64,000 bases of DNA from Styela clava (GCF_964204865.1 NC_135250.1:19521395-19585394), one strand, 5' to 3'. Shown: positions 11,786-23,674, counted from the first letter of the stretch. Translations and numbers: made by a program. The notes: generated by a model not told the origin, from the sequence alone.

Positions 11786-11811
11786 TTCATATGTACACTC
11801 GAAAGTAGTAC
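11705..11811 (-). ncRNA. U6: U6 snRNA copy 27, class A
   Basis: Single difference C79U; motifs and telestem intact. Confidence 0.85.
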
Positions 11812-12144
11812 ACTTCACACACTCCAAGTTGTCGTATATGTACGTAGTAATTAGAAGTTAAATATCTATTATGGTGGCTGTAATAGTAGTAGCAAAATGT
11901 TTCCTCCGAAATGACCATTGGTTGAAGGTATTTAATTTAAATACGATATGTCTGTTTAAGAGGAGAAACAAACCGGTATATATGATATTACCATCGATTG
12001 AAAGTTTATATTTTGGGCTTTTTACTCATCAATTCATACTTTTTGGACAAATAGTCGAATTCACTGCTGTAATTAAACAGAGATTGAACTTTTAGTAATA
12101 TTCCACTTTTTTCCTGAAATTGAGTGAAATTAGAGATTTCCCAC

Positions 12145-12251
12145 AAAATAGAGGAACGCTTCACGATTGTGCGTGCCATCCTTACCCAGGGGCCATTCTA
12201 ATCTTCCATGTATCGTTCCATTTTTTTCATAAGTACACTCGAAATTAGTAC
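12145..12251 (-). pseudogene. U6 copy 28, class D (ACAUGGA, AGA)
   Basis: Same set of changes as copy 23, 2200 bp (five units) upstream. Confidence 0.8.
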
Positions 12252-12565
12252 ACTCCACACACTCCCAGTAGTCGTATATGTACGTAGTAATTAGAAGTCA
12301 AATATCTATTATGATGGCTGTAATAGTAGTAGCAAAATGTTTTCTCCGAAATTACCATTGGTTGAAGGTATTTAATTTAAATAGGATATGTCTGTTTAAG
12401 AGGAGAAACAAACCGTTATATATGATATTACCATTGATTGAAAGTTTATAACTTAGACTTTTCACTCATCGATTCATACTTTTTAGACAAATAGTCAAAT
12501 TAACTGGTTTAATAGAACAGAGTTTGAACTGTTAATAATATTTCACTTTTTTCGTTTTTCCCCAA

Positions 12566-12672
12566 AAAATAGAGGAACGCTTCACGATTGTGCGTGTCAT
12601 CCTTGCGCAGGGGCCAGGCTAATCTTCTCTGTATCGTTCCAATTTTTTCATATGTACACTCGAAAGTAGTAC
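12566..12672 (-). ncRNA. U6: U6 snRNA copy 29, class P
   Basis: A56C, otherwise canonical. The region downstream of its terminator has lost about 19 bp (plus strand TTCGTTTTTCCCC near 12551). Confidence 0.75.
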
Positions 12673-13005
12673 ATTACACACACTCCCAGTGGTCGTATAT
12701 GTACGTAGTAATTAGAAGTCAAATATCTATTATGGTGGCTGTAATAGTAGTAGCAAAATATTTCCTCCGAAATGACCATTGGTTTAAGGTATTTAATTTA
12801 AATACGATATGTCTGTTTAAGAGGAGAAACAAACCGTTATGTATGATATTACCATCGATTGAAAGTTTATAACTTGGAATTTTCTCTCATCGATTCATAC
12901 TTTCTAGACAAATAGTCAAATTAACTGGTTTAATTGAATAGAGATTGAACTGTTAGTAATATTCCACTTCTTTCCTGAAATTGAGTGAAATTAGAGATTT
13001 CCCAC

Positions 13006-13112
13006 AAAAAAGAGGAGCGCTTCACGATTGTGCGTGTCATCTTTGCGCAGGGGACATGCTAATCTTCTCTGTATCGCTCAATTTTTTTCATATGTACACT
13101 CGAAAGTAGTAC
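13006..13112 (-). ncRNA. U6: U6 snRNA copy 30, class C
   Basis: G36-C96, G59U; one extra change, G72A, in the internal stem-loop (CATCTTTGCG on the plus strand). Confidence 0.8.
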
Positions 13113-13445
13113 ACTCCACACACTCCGAGTGGTCGTATATGTACGTAGTAATTAAAAGTCAAATATCTATTATGGTGGCTGTAATAGTAGTAGCAAAATG
13201 TTTCCACCGAAATTACCATTGGTTGAAGGTATTTAATTTAAATACGATATGTCTGTTTAAGAAGAGAAACAAACCGTAATATATAATATTACAATTGATT
13301 GAAAGTTCATAACTTAGACTTTTCACTCATCGATTCATACTTTTCAGACAAATAGTCAAATTAACTGGTTTAATTGAACAGAGTTTGAACTGTTAATAAT
13401 ATTTCACTTTTTTCGTAAAATTTAATAAAATTAGAGATTTTCCAA

Positions 13446-13495
13446 AAAATAGAGGAACGCTTCACGATTGTGCGTGTCATTCTTGCGCAGGGGCC

Positions 13496-13526
<31 letters not shown>

Positions 13527-13552
13527 TTCATATGTACACTCGAAAGTAGTAC
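13446..13552 (-). ncRNA. U6: U6 snRNA copy 31, class A
   Basis: Motifs intact; G72A only. Confidence 0.85.
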
Positions 13553-13885
13553 ACTTCACATACTCCAAGTGGTCGTATATGTACGTAGTAATTAGAAGTT
13601 AAATATCTATTATGGTGGCTGTAATAGTAGTAGCAAAATGTTTCCTCCGAAATGACCATTGGTTGAAGGTATTTAATTTAAATACGATATGTCTGTTTAA
13701 GAGGAGAAACAAACCGGTATATATGATATTACCATCGATTGAAAGTTTATATTTTGGGCTTTTTACTCATCAATTCATACTTTTTGGACAAATAGTCGAA
13801 TTCACTGCTGTAATTAAACAGAGATTGAACTTTTAGTAATATTCCACTTTTTTCCTGAAATTGAGTGAAATTAGAGATTTCCCAC

Positions 13886-13992
13886 AAAATAGAGGAACGC
13901 TTCACGATTGTGCGTGCCATCCTTACCCAGGGGCCATTCTAATCTTCCATGTATCGTTCCATTTTTTTCATAAGTACACTCGAAATTAGTAC
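13886..13992 (-). pseudogene. U6 copy 32, class D (ACAUGGA, AGA)
   Basis: Both catalytic motifs mutated; matches copies 23, 28 and 50. Confidence 0.8.
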
Positions 13993-14325
13993 ACTCCACA
14001 CACTCCCAGTAGTCGTATATGTACGTAGAAATTAGAAGTCAAATATCTATTATGGTGGCTGTAATAGTAGTAGCAAAATGTTACCTCCGAAATGACCATT
14101 GGTTGAAGGTATTTAATTTAAATACGATATGTCTGTTTAAGAGGAGAAACAAACCGTTATATATGATATTACCATCGCTTGAAAGTTTATAACTTGGAAT
14201 TTTCACTCATCGATTCATACTTTTTAGAGAAATAGTCAAATTAACTGGTTTAATTGAACAGAGATTGAACTGTTAGTAATATTCCACTTTTTTCGTAAAA
14301 TTTATTAAAATTAGAGATTTCCCAC

Positions 14326-14375
14326 AAAATAGAGGAACGCTTCACGATTGTGCGTGTCATCCTTGCGCAGGGGCC

Positions 14376-14406
<31 letters not shown>

Positions 14407-14432
14407 TTCATATGTACACTCGAAAGTAGTAC
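14326..14432 (-). ncRNA. U6: U6 snRNA copy 33, class A
   Basis: Exact class A consensus, used here as the reference copy. From GGAACG (33) to CACGCA (82) it agrees with animal U6 as I know it. 5' stem-loop: GUAC, bulged U, ACU, UUCG cap, AGU, GUAC, the same 19-nt plan as human U6 with different pairs. Ends in four T. Confidence 0.92.
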
Positions 14433-14455
14433 ACTACACACACTCCCAGTGGTCG

Positions 14456-14463
14456 TATATGTA
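14456..14463 (-). promoter_or_regulatory. TATA-like box of a U6 unit (representative)
   Basis: On the minus strand this reads TACATATA and lies 24 to 31 bp upstream of the 107-nt U6 at 14326-14432. RNA polymerase III U6 promoters carry a TATA box at about -25 to -30. The same element is found at the same distance in almost every unit I inspected, including units with broken U6. Confidence 0.7.
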
Positions 14464-14479
14464 CGTAGTAATTAGAAGT

Positions 14480-14498
14480 CAAATATCTATTATGGTGG
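14480..14498 (-). promoter_or_regulatory. PSE-like element of a U6 unit (representative)
   Basis: Minus-strand CCACCATAATAGATATTTG lies 48 to 66 bp upstream of the U6 start, leaving 16 bp to the TATA-like box. Position and spacing match a proximal sequence element, the site bound by SNAPc. The ACC-TAA-core vaguely resembles the vertebrate PSE, but the animal group is unknown, so the base match is weak evidence; conservation and spacing carry the call. Most class H units carry CCATC in place of CCACC here. Confidence 0.5.
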
Positions 14499-14765
14499 CT
14501 GTAATAGTAGTAGCAAAATATTTCCTCCGAAATGACCATTGGTATAAGGTATTTAATTTAAATACGATATGTCTGTTTAAGAGGAGAAACAAACCGTTAT
14601 ATATGATATTACCATCGATTGAAAGTTTATAACTTGGAATTTTCACTCATCGATTCATACTCTTTAGACAAATAGTCAAATTAACTGGTTTAATTGAACA
14701 GAGATTGAACTGTTCGTAATATTCCACTTTTTTCCTGAAATTGAGTGAAATTAGAGATTTCCCAC

Positions 14766-14872
14766 AAAAAAGAGAAACGCTTCACGACTGTGCGTGTCAT
14801 CCTTTCGCAGGGGACATGCTAATCTTCTCTGTATCGCTCAAATTTTTTCATATGTACACTCGAAAGTAGTAC
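14766..14872 (-). ncRNA. U6: U6 snRNA copy 34, class E
   Basis: Motifs intact; G36 with U96, G59U, C68A and C98U, so the telestem is weakened at two places. Confidence 0.7.
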
Positions 14873-15205
14873 ACTCCACACACTCCCAGTGGTCGTATAT
14901 GTACGTAGTAATTAGAAGTCAAATATCTATTATGGTGGCTGTAATAATAGTAGCCAAATGTTTCCTCCGAAATGACCATTGGTTGAAGGTATTTAATTTA
15001 AATACGATATGTCTGTTTAAGAGGAGAAACAAACCGGTATTTATGATATTACCATCGATTGAAAGTTTATAATTTGGGCTTATTACTCATCAATTCCTAC
15101 TTTTTGGACGAATACTCGAATTCACTGGTGTAATTATACAGAGATTTAACTCTTAGTAATATTCCACTTTTTTCCTGAAATTGAGTGAAATTAGAGATTT
15201 CCCAC

Positions 15206-15312
15206 AAAATAGAGGAACGCTTCACGATTGTGCGTGTCATCCTTGCCCTGGGGCCATGCTAATCTTCCCTGTACTGTTCCATTTTTTCCATAAGTACACT
15301 CGAAAGTAGTAC
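15206..15312 (-). pseudogene. U6 copy 35, class B2 (ACAGGGA)
   Basis: A45G, plus G38A and A39G just upstream of the box and U64A, C66G in the internal stem-loop. Confidence 0.75.
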
Positions 15313-15645
15313 ACTACACACACTCCCAGTGGTCGTATATGTACGTAGTAATTTGAAGTCAGATATCTATTATGGTGGCTGTACTAGTAGTAGCAAAATA
15401 TTTCCTCCGAAATGACCATTGGTTGAAGGTATTTTATTTAAATACGATATGTCTGTTTAAGAGGAGAAACAAACCGTTATATATGATATTACCATCGATT
15501 GAAAGTTTATAACTTGGAATTTTCACTCATCGATTCATACTTTTTAGACAAATAGTCAAATTAACTGGTTTAATAGAACAGAGATTGAACTGTTAGTAAT
15601 ATTCCACTTTTTTCCTGAAATTGAGTGAAATTAGGGATTTCTCAC

Positions 15646-15752
15646 AAAACAGAGGAACGCTTCACGATTGTGCGTGTCATCCTTGCGCAGGGGCCATGCT
15701 AATCTTCTCTGTATCGCTCAAATTTTTTCATATGTACACTCGAAAGTAGTAC
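15646..15752 (-). ncRNA. U6: U6 snRNA copy 36, class H
   Basis: Motifs intact, G36-U96 wobble. TATA-like box reads CGTATATATACG and the PSE-like element CCATC. Confidence 0.8.
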
Positions 15753-16085
15753 ACTCCACACACTCCCAGTGGTCGTATATATACGTAGTAATTAGAAGTC
15801 AAATATCTATTATGATGGCTGTAATAGTAGTAGCAAAATGTTACCTCCGAAATGACCATTGGTTGAAGGTATTTAATTTAAATACGATATGTCTGTTTAA
15901 GAGGAGAAACAAACCGTTATATATGATATTACCATCGCTTGAAAGTTTATAACTTGGAATTTTCACTCATCGATTCATACTTTTTAGAGAAATAGTCAAA
16001 TTAACTGGTTTAATTGAACAGAGATTGAACTGTTAGTAATATTCCACTTTTTTCGTAAAATTTATTAAAATTAGAGATTTCCCAC

Positions 16086-16135
16086 AAAATAGAGGAACGC
16101 TTCACGATTGTGCGTGTCATCCTTGCGCAGGGGCC

Positions 16136-16166
<31 letters not shown>

Positions 16167-16192
16167 TTCATATGTACACTCGAAAGTAGTAC
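16086..16192 (-). ncRNA. U6: U6 snRNA copy 37, class A
   Basis: Identical in sequence to copy 33. Confidence 0.9.
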
Positions 16193-16525
16193 ACTACACA
16201 CACTCCCAGTGGTCGTATATGTACGTAGTAATTAGAAGTCAAATATCTATTATGGTGGCTGTAATAGTAGTAGCAAAATATTTCCTCCGAAATGACCATT
16301 GGTATAAGGTATTTAATTTAAATACGATATGTCTGTTTAAGAGGAGAAACAAACCGTTATATATGATATTACCATCGATTGAAAGTTTATAACTTGGAAT
16401 TTTCACTCATCGATTCATACTCTTTAGACAAATAGTCAAATTAACTGGTTTAATTGAACAGAGATTGAACTGTTCGTAATATTCCACTTTTTTCCTGAAA
16501 TTGAGTGAAATTAGAGATTTCCCAC

Positions 16526-16632
16526 AAAAAAGAGAAACGCTTCACGACTGTGCGTGTCATCCTTTCGCAGGGGACATGCTAATCTTCTCTGTATCGCTCA
16601 AATTTTTTCATATGTACACTCGAAAGTAGTAC
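16526..16632 (-). ncRNA. U6: U6 snRNA copy 38, class E
   Basis: Block duplicate of copy 34 with the same C68A and C98U. Confidence 0.7.
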
Positions 16633-16965
16633 ACTCCACACACTCCCAGTGGTCGTATATGTACGTAGTAATTAGAAGTCAAATATCTATTATGGTGGCT
16701 GTAATAATAGTAGCCAAATGTTTCCTCCGAAATGACCATTGGTTGAAGGTATTTAATTTAAATACGATATGTCTGTTTAAGAGGAGAAACAAACCGGTAT
16801 TTATGATATTACCATCGATTGAAAGTTTATAATTTGGGCTTATTACTCATCAATTCCTACTTTTTGGACGAATACTCGAATTCACTGGTGTAATTATACA
16901 GAGATTTAACTCTTAGTAATATTCCACTTTTTTCCTGAAATTGAGTGAAATTAGAGATTTCCCAC

Positions 16966-17072
16966 AAAATAGAGGAACGCTTCACGATTGTGCGTGTCAT
17001 CCTTGCCCTGGGGCCATGCTAATCTTCCCTGTACTGTTCCATTTTTTCCATAAGTACACTCGAAAGTAGTAC
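16966..17072 (-). pseudogene. U6 copy 39, class B2 (ACAGGGA)
   Basis: Block duplicate of copy 35. Confidence 0.75.
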
Positions 17073-17405
17073 ACTACACACACTCCCAGTGGTCGTATAT
17101 GTACGTAGTAATTTGAAGTCAGATATCTATTATGGTGGCTGTACTAGTAGTAGCAAAATATTTCCTCCGAAATGACCATTGGTTGAAGGTATTTTATTTA
17201 AATACGATATGTCTGTTTAAGAGGAGAAACAAACCGTTATATATGATATTACCATCGATTGAAAGTTTATAACTTGGAATTTTCACTCATCGATTCATAC
17301 TTTTTAGACAAATAGTCAAATTAACTGGTTTAATAGACCAGAGATTGAACTGTTAGTAATATTCCACTTTTTTCCTGAAATTGAGTGAAATTAGGGATTT
17401 CTCAC

Positions 17406-17512
17406 AAAACAGAGGAACGCTTCACGATTGTGCGTGTCATCCTTGCGCAGGGGCCATGCTAATCTTCTCTGTATCGCTCAAATTTTTTCATATGTACACT
17501 CGAAAGTAGTAC
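17406..17512 (-). ncRNA. U6: U6 snRNA copy 40, class H
   Basis: Class H consensus with a normal CATATA box, unlike its block partner copy 36. Confidence 0.8.
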
Positions 17513-17845
17513 ACTCCACACACTCCCAGTGGTCGTATATGTACGTAGTAATTAGAAGTCAAATATCTATTATGATGGCTGTAATAGTAGTAGCAAAATG
17601 TTTTCTCCGAAATTACCATTGGCTGAAGGTATTTAATTTAAATAAGATATGTCTGTTTAAGAGGAGAAACAAACCGTTATATATGATATTACCATTGATT
17701 GAAAGTTTATAACTTAGACTTTTCACTCATCGATTCATACTTTTTAGACAAATAGTCAAATTAAATGGTTTAATAGAACAGAGTTTGAACTGTTAATAAT
17801 ATTTCACTTTTTTCGTAAAATTTATTAAAATTAGAGATTTCCCAA

Positions 17846-17952
17846 AAAATAGAGGAACGCTTCACGATTGTGCGTGTCATCCTTGCGTAGGGGCCATGCT
17901 AATCTTTTCTGTATCGTTCCAATTTTTTCATATGTACACTCGAAAGTAGTAC
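17846..17952 (-). pseudogene. U6 copy 41, class L (ACAGAAA)
   Basis: G46A in the ACAGAGA box; C66 region also changed (CTTGCGTAGG on the plus strand). AGC intact. Confidence 0.7.
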
Positions 17953-18286
17953 ACTACACACACTCCCAGTGGTCGTATATGTACGTAGTAATTAGAAGTC
18001 AGATATCTATTATGGTGGCTGTACTAGTAGTAGCAAAATATTTCCTCCGAAATGACCATTGGTTTAAGGTATTTAATTTGAATACGATATGTCTGTTTAA
18101 GAGGAGAAACAAACCGTTATATATGATATTACCATCGATTGAAAGTTTTTAACTTGGAATTTTCACTCATCGATTCATACTTTTTAGACAAATAGTCAAA
18201 TTAACTGGTTTAATTGAACAGAGATTGAACTGTTAGTAATATTCCACTTTTTTCCTGAAATTGAGTGAAATTAGAGATTTCTCACA

Positions 18287-18393
18287 AAAAAAGAGGAGCG
18301 CTTCACGATTGTGCGTGTCATCCTTTCGCAGAGGACATGCTAATCTTCTCTGTATCGCTCAATTTTTTTCATATGTACACTCGAAAGTAGTAC
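18287..18393 (-). ncRNA. U6: U6 snRNA copy 42, class E2
   Basis: C68A and C62U in the internal stem-loop with the class C G36-C96 pair; motifs intact; seven-T stop. Confidence 0.7.
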
Positions 18394-18726
18394 ACTCCAC
18401 ACACTCCGAGTGGTCGTATATGTACGTAGTAATTAGAAGTCAAATATCTATTATGGTGGCTGTAACAGTAGTAGCAAAATGTTTCCACCGAAATTACCAT
18501 TGGTTGAAGGTATTTAATTTAAATACGATATGTCTGTTTAAGAGGTGAAACAAACCGTAATATATAATATCACCATTGATTGATAGTTTATAACTTAGAC
18601 TTTTCACTCATCGATTCATACTTTTTAGACAAATAGTCAAATTAACTGGTTTAATTGAACAGAGATTGAACTGTTAGTAATATCCCACTTTTTTCCTGAA
18701 ATTTAGTGAAATTAGAGATTTCCCAC

Positions 18727-18833
18727 AAAAAAGAGGAGCGCTTCACGATTGTGCGTGTCATCCTTGCGCAGGGGACATGCTAATCTTCTCTGTATCGCTC
18801 AATTTTTTTCATATGTACACTCGAAAGTAGTAC
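18727..18833 (-). ncRNA. U6: U6 snRNA copy 43, class C
   Basis: Class C consensus; altered PSE-like element as in copies 19 and 25. Confidence 0.8.
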
Positions 18834-19166
18834 ACTCCACACACTCCGAGTGGTCGTATATGTACGTAGTAATTAGAAGTCAAATATCTATTATGTTGGC
18901 TGTATAAGTAGTAGCAAAATGTTTTCTCCGAAATTACCATTGGTTGAAGGTATTTAATTTAAATAAGATATGTCTGTTTAAGAGGAGAAACAAACCGTTA
19001 TATATGATATTACCATTGATTGAAAGTTTATAACTTGGAATTTTCACTCATCGATTCATACTTTTTAGACAAATAGTCAAATTAACTGGTTTAATTGAAC
19101 AGAGATTGAACTGTTCGTAATATTCCACTTTTTTCCTGAAATTGAGTGAAATTAGAGATTTCCCAT

Positions 19167-19273
19167 AAAAAAGAGAAACGCTTCACGACTGTGCGTGTCA
19201 TCCTTTCGCAGGGGACATGCTAATCTTCTCTGTATCGCTCAAATTTTTTCATATGTACACTCGAAAGTAGTAC
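19167..19273 (-). ncRNA. U6: U6 snRNA copy 44, class E
   Basis: As copy 34, with TTTTATGGG after the stop instead of TTTTGTGGG. Confidence 0.7.
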
Positions 19274-19606
19274 ACTCCACACACTCCCAGTGGTCGTATA
19301 TGTACGTAGTAATTAGAAGTCAAATATCTATTATGGTGGCTGTAATAATAGTAGCAAAATGTTTCCTCCGAAATGACCATTGGTTGAAGGTATTTAATTT
19401 AAATACGATATGTCTGTTCAAGAGGAGAAACAAACCGGTATTTATGATATTACCATCGATTGAAAGTTTATAATTTGGGCTTTTTACTCTTCAATTCCTA
19501 CTTTTTGGACGAATACTCGAATTCACTCGTGTAATTATACAGAGATTTAACTCTTAGTAATATTCCACTTTTTTCCTGAAATTGAGTGAAATTAGAGATT
19601 TCCCAC

Positions 19607-19713
19607 AAAATAGAGGAACGCTTCACGATTGTGCGTGTCATCCTTGCCCTGGGGCCATGCTAATCTTCCCTGTACTGTTCCATTTTTTCCATAAGTACAC
19701 TCGAAAGTAGTAC
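19607..19713 (-). pseudogene. U6 copy 45, class B2 (ACAGGGA)
   Basis: A45G with the B2 set of changes. Confidence 0.75.
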
Positions 19714-20046
19714 ACTACACACACTCCCAGTGGTCGTATATGTACGTAGTAATTAGAAGTCAGATATCTATTATGGTGGCTGTACTAGTAGTAGCAAAAT
19801 ATTTCCTCCGAAATGACCATTGGTTGAAGGTATTTTATTTAAATACGATATGTCTGTTTAAGAGGAGAAACAAACCGTTATATATGATATTACCATCGCT
19901 TGAAAGTTTATAACTTGGAATTTTCACTCATCGATTCATACTTTTTAGAGAAATAGTCAAATTACCTGGTTTAATTGAACAGAGATTGAACTGTTAGTAA
20001 TATTCCACTTTTTTCCTGAAATTGAGTGAAATTAGGGATTTCTCAC

Positions 20047-20153
20047 AAAACAGAGGAACGCTTCACGATTGTGCGTGTCATCCTTGCGCAGGGGCCATGC
20101 TAATCTTCTCTGTATCGCTCAAATTTTTTCATATGTACACTCGAAAGTAGTAC
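20047..20153 (-). ncRNA. U6: U6 snRNA copy 46, class H
   Basis: Motifs intact; one change just upstream of the start (ACACCCCACAC on the plus strand). Confidence 0.8.
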
Positions 20154-20486
20154 ACCCCACACACTCCCAGTGGTCGTATATGTACGTAGTAATTAGACGT
20201 CAAATATCTATTATGATGGCTGTAATAGTAGTAGCAAAATGTTTTCTCCGAAATTACCATTGGCTGAAGGTATTTAATTTAAATAAGATATGTCTGTTTA
20301 AGAGGAGAAACAAACCGTTATATATGATATTACCATTGATTGAAAGTTTATAACTTAGACTTTTCACTCATCGATTCATACTTTTTAGACAAATAGTCAA
20401 ATTAACTGGTTTAATAGAACAGAGTTTGAACTGTTAATAATATTTCACTTTTTTCGTAAAATTTATTAAAATTAGAGATTTCCCAA

Positions 20487-20593
20487 AAAATAGAGGAACG
20501 CTTCACGATTGTGCGTGTCATCCTTGCGCAGGGGCCAGGCTAATCTTCTCTGTATCGTTCCAATTTTTTCATATGTACACTCGAAAGTAGTAC
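20487..20593 (-). ncRNA. U6: U6 snRNA copy 47, class P
   Basis: A56C; opens a block that repeats the P-C-A-D-A-E-B2-H order seen from 12566, 7921 bp upstream. Confidence 0.75.
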
Positions 20594-20926
20594 ACTACAC
20601 AAACTCCCAGTGGTCGTATATGTACGTAGTAATTAGAAGTCAAATATCTATTATGGTGGCTGTAATAGTAGTAGCAAAATATTTCCTCCGAAATGACCAT
20701 TGGTTTAAGGTATTTAATTTAAATACGATATGTCTGTTTAAGAGGAGAAACAAACCGTTATGTATGATATTACCATCGATTGAAAGTTTATAACTTGGAA
20801 TTTTCTCTCATCGATTCATACTTTCTAGACAAATAGTCAAATTAACTGGTTTAATTGAATAGAGATTGAACTGTTAGTAATATTCCACTTTTTTCCTGAA
20901 ATTGAGTGAAATTAGAGATTTCCCAC

Positions 20927-21033
20927 AAAAAAGAGGAGCGCTTCACGATTGTGCGTGTCATCTTTGCGCAGGGGACATGCTAATCTTCTCTGTATCGCTC
21001 AATTTTTTTCATATGTACACTCGAAAGTAGTAC
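20927..21033 (-). ncRNA. U6: U6 snRNA copy 48, class C
   Basis: Shares G72A with copy 30, confirming the block relationship. Confidence 0.8.
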
Positions 21034-21366
21034 ACTCCACACACTCCGAGTGGTCGTATATGTACGTAGTAATTAAAAGTCAAATATCTATTATGGTGGC
21101 TGTAATAGTAGTAGCAAAATGTTTCCACCGAAATTACCATTGGTTGAAGGTATTTAATTTAAATACGATATGTCTGTTTAAGAAGAGAAACAAACCGTAA
21201 TATATAATATTACAATTGATTGAAAGTTTATAACTTAGACTTTTCACTCATCGATTCATACTTTTCAGACAAATAGTCAAATTAACTGGTTTAATTGAAC
21301 AGAGTTTGAACTGTTAATAATATTTCACTTTTTTCGTAAAATTTAATAAAATTAGAGATTTTCCAA

Positions 21367-21416
21367 AAAATAGAGGAACGCTTCACGATTGTGCGTGTCA
21401 TACTTGCGCAGGGGCC

Positions 21417-21447
<31 letters not shown>

Positions 21448-21473
21448 TTCATATGTACACTCGAAAGTAGTAC
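21367..21473 (-). ncRNA. U6: U6 snRNA copy 49, class A
   Basis: Motifs intact; G72U where its block partner copy 31 has G72A. Confidence 0.8.
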
Positions 21474-21806
21474 ACTTCACATACTCCAAGTGGTCGTATA
21501 TGTACGTAGTAATTAGAAGTTAAATATCTATTATGGTGGCTGTAATAGTAGTAGCAAAATGTTTCCTCCGAAATGACCATTGGTTGAAGGTATTTAATTT
21601 AAATACGATATGTCTGTTTAAGAGGAGAAACAAACCGGTATATATGATATTACCATCGATTGAAAGTTTATATTTTGGGCTTTTTACTCATCAATTCATA
21701 CTTTTTGGACAAATAGTCGAATTCACTGCTGTAATTAAACAGAGATTGAACTTTTAGTAATATTCCACTTTTTTCCTGAAATTGAGTGAAATTAGAGATT
21801 TCCCAC

Positions 21807-21913
21807 AAAATAGAGGAACGCTTCACGATTGTGCGTGCCATCCTTACCCAGGGGCCATTCTAATCTTCCATGTATCGTTCCATTTTTTTCATAAGTACAC
21901 TCGAAATTAGTAC
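21807..21913 (-). pseudogene. U6 copy 50, class D (ACAUGGA, AGA)
   Basis: Both catalytic motifs mutated, as copy 32. Confidence 0.8.
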
Positions 21914-22246
21914 ACTCCACACACTCCCAGTAGTCGTATATGTACGTAGAAATTAGAAGTCAAATATCTATTATGGTGGCTGTAATAGTAGTAGCAAAAT
22001 GTTACCTCCGAAATGACCATTGGTTGAAGGTATTTAATTTAAATACGATATGTCTGTTTAAGAGGAGAAACAAACCGTTATATATGATATTACCATCGCT
22101 TGAAAGTTTATAACTTGGAATTTTCACTCATCGATTCATACTTTTTAGAGAAATAGTCAAATTAACTGGTTTAATTGAACAGAGATTGAACTGTTAGTAA
22201 TATTCCACTTTTTTCGTAAAATTTATTAAAATTAGAGATTTCCCAC

Positions 22247-22296
22247 AAAATAGAGGAACGCTTCACGATTGTGCGTGTCATCCTTGCGCAGGGGCC

Positions 22297-22327
<31 letters not shown>

Positions 22328-22353
22328 TTCATATGTACACTCGAAAGTAGTAC
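22247..22353 (-). ncRNA. U6: U6 snRNA copy 51, class A
   Basis: Class A consensus; PSE-like element has one change (CTATTTTGGTGG on the plus strand). Confidence 0.88.
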
Positions 22354-22686
22354 ACTACACACACTCCCAGTGGTCGTATATGTACGTAGTAATTAGAAGT
22401 CAAATATCTATTTTGGTGGCTGTAATAGTAGTAGCAAAATATTTCCTCCGAAATGACCATTGGTATAAGGTATTTAATTTAAATACGATATGTCTGTTTA
22501 AGAGGAGAAACAAACCGTTATATATGATATTACCATCGATTGAAAGTTTATAACTTGGAATTTTCACTCATCGATTCATACTTTTTAGAGAAATAGTCAA
22601 ATTAACTGGTTTAATTGAACAGAGATTGAACTGTTAGTAATATTCCACTTTTTTCGTAAAATTTATTAAAATTAGAGATTTCCCAC

Positions 22687-22793
22687 AAAATAGAGAAACG
22701 CTTCACGACTGTGCGTGTCATCCTTTCGCAGGGGACATGCTAATCTTCTCTGTATCGCTCAAATTTTTTCATATGTACACTCGAAAGTAGTAC
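22687..22793 (-). ncRNA. U6: U6 snRNA copy 52, class E
   Basis: C68A, C98U, G36 with U96; its downstream spacer is the class A type, so a crossover lies near its 3' end. Confidence 0.7.
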
Positions 22794-23127
22794 ACTCCAC
22801 ACACTCCCAGTGGTCGTATATGTACGTAGTAATTAGAAGTCAAATATCTATTATGGTGGCTGTAATAATAGTAGCAAAATGTTTTACTCCGAAATGACCA
22901 TTGGTTGAAGGTATTTAATTTAAATACGATATGTCTGTTTAAGAGGAGAAACAAACCGGTATTTATGATATTACCATCGATTGAAAGTTTATAATTTGGG
23001 CTTTTTACTCATCAATTCCTACTTTTTGGACGAATACTCGAATTCACTGGTGTAATTATACAGAGATTTAACTCTTAGTAATATTCCACTTTTTTCCTGA
23101 AATTGAGTGAAATTAGAGATTTCCCAC

Positions 23128-23234
23128 AAAATAGAGGAACGCTTCACGATTGTGCGTGTCATCCTTGCCCTGGGGCCATGCTAATCTTCCCTGTACTGTT
23201 CCATTTTTTCCATAAGTACACTCGAAAGTAGTAC
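23128..23234 (-). pseudogene. U6 copy 53, class B2 (ACAGGGA)
   Basis: A45G with G38A and A39G. Confidence 0.75.
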
Positions 23235-23567
23235 ACTACACACACTCCCAGTGGTCGTATATGTACGTAGTAATTAGAAGTCAGATATCTATTATGGTGG
23301 CTGTACTAGTAGTAGCAAAATATTTCCTCCGAAATGACCATTGGTTGAAGGTATTTTATTTAAATACGATATGTCTGTTTAAGAGGAGAAACAAACCGTT
23401 ATATATGATATTACCATCGATTGAAAGTTTATAACTTGGAATTTTCACTCATCGATTCATACTTTTTAGACAAATAGTCAAATTAACTGGTTTAATAGAA
23501 CAGAGATTGAACTGTTAGTAATATTCCACTTTTTTCCTGAAATTGAGTGAAATTAGGGATTTCTCAC

Positions 23568-23674
23568 AAAACAGAGGAACGCTTCACGATTGTGCGTGTC
23601 ATCCTTGCGCAGGGGCCATGCTAATCTTCTCTGTATCGCTCAAATTTTTTCATATGTACACTCGAAAGTAGTAC
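23568..23674 (-). ncRNA. U6: U6 snRNA copy 54, class H
   Basis: Class H consensus. Confidence 0.8.

Larger units (their letters stand above)
14326..16085 (-). repeat. Four-unit block (A-E-B2-H), first copy
   Basis: Four consecutive U6 units of classes A, E, B2 and H, 1760 bp in all. The next 1760 bp repeat the block with few differences. The same class order recurs at about 22247-24007, and E-B2-H at about 19167-20486. Confidence 0.85.
16086..17845 (-). repeat. Four-unit block (A-E-B2-H), second copy
   Basis: Repeat of the preceding four units, including the private C68A, C98U and GTACTG (G38A, A39G) changes. It differs mainly in the last unit, whose following spacer carries Class H-type AAGATATG. 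This points to duplication of a multi-unit block rather than one unit at a time. Confidence 0.85.
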
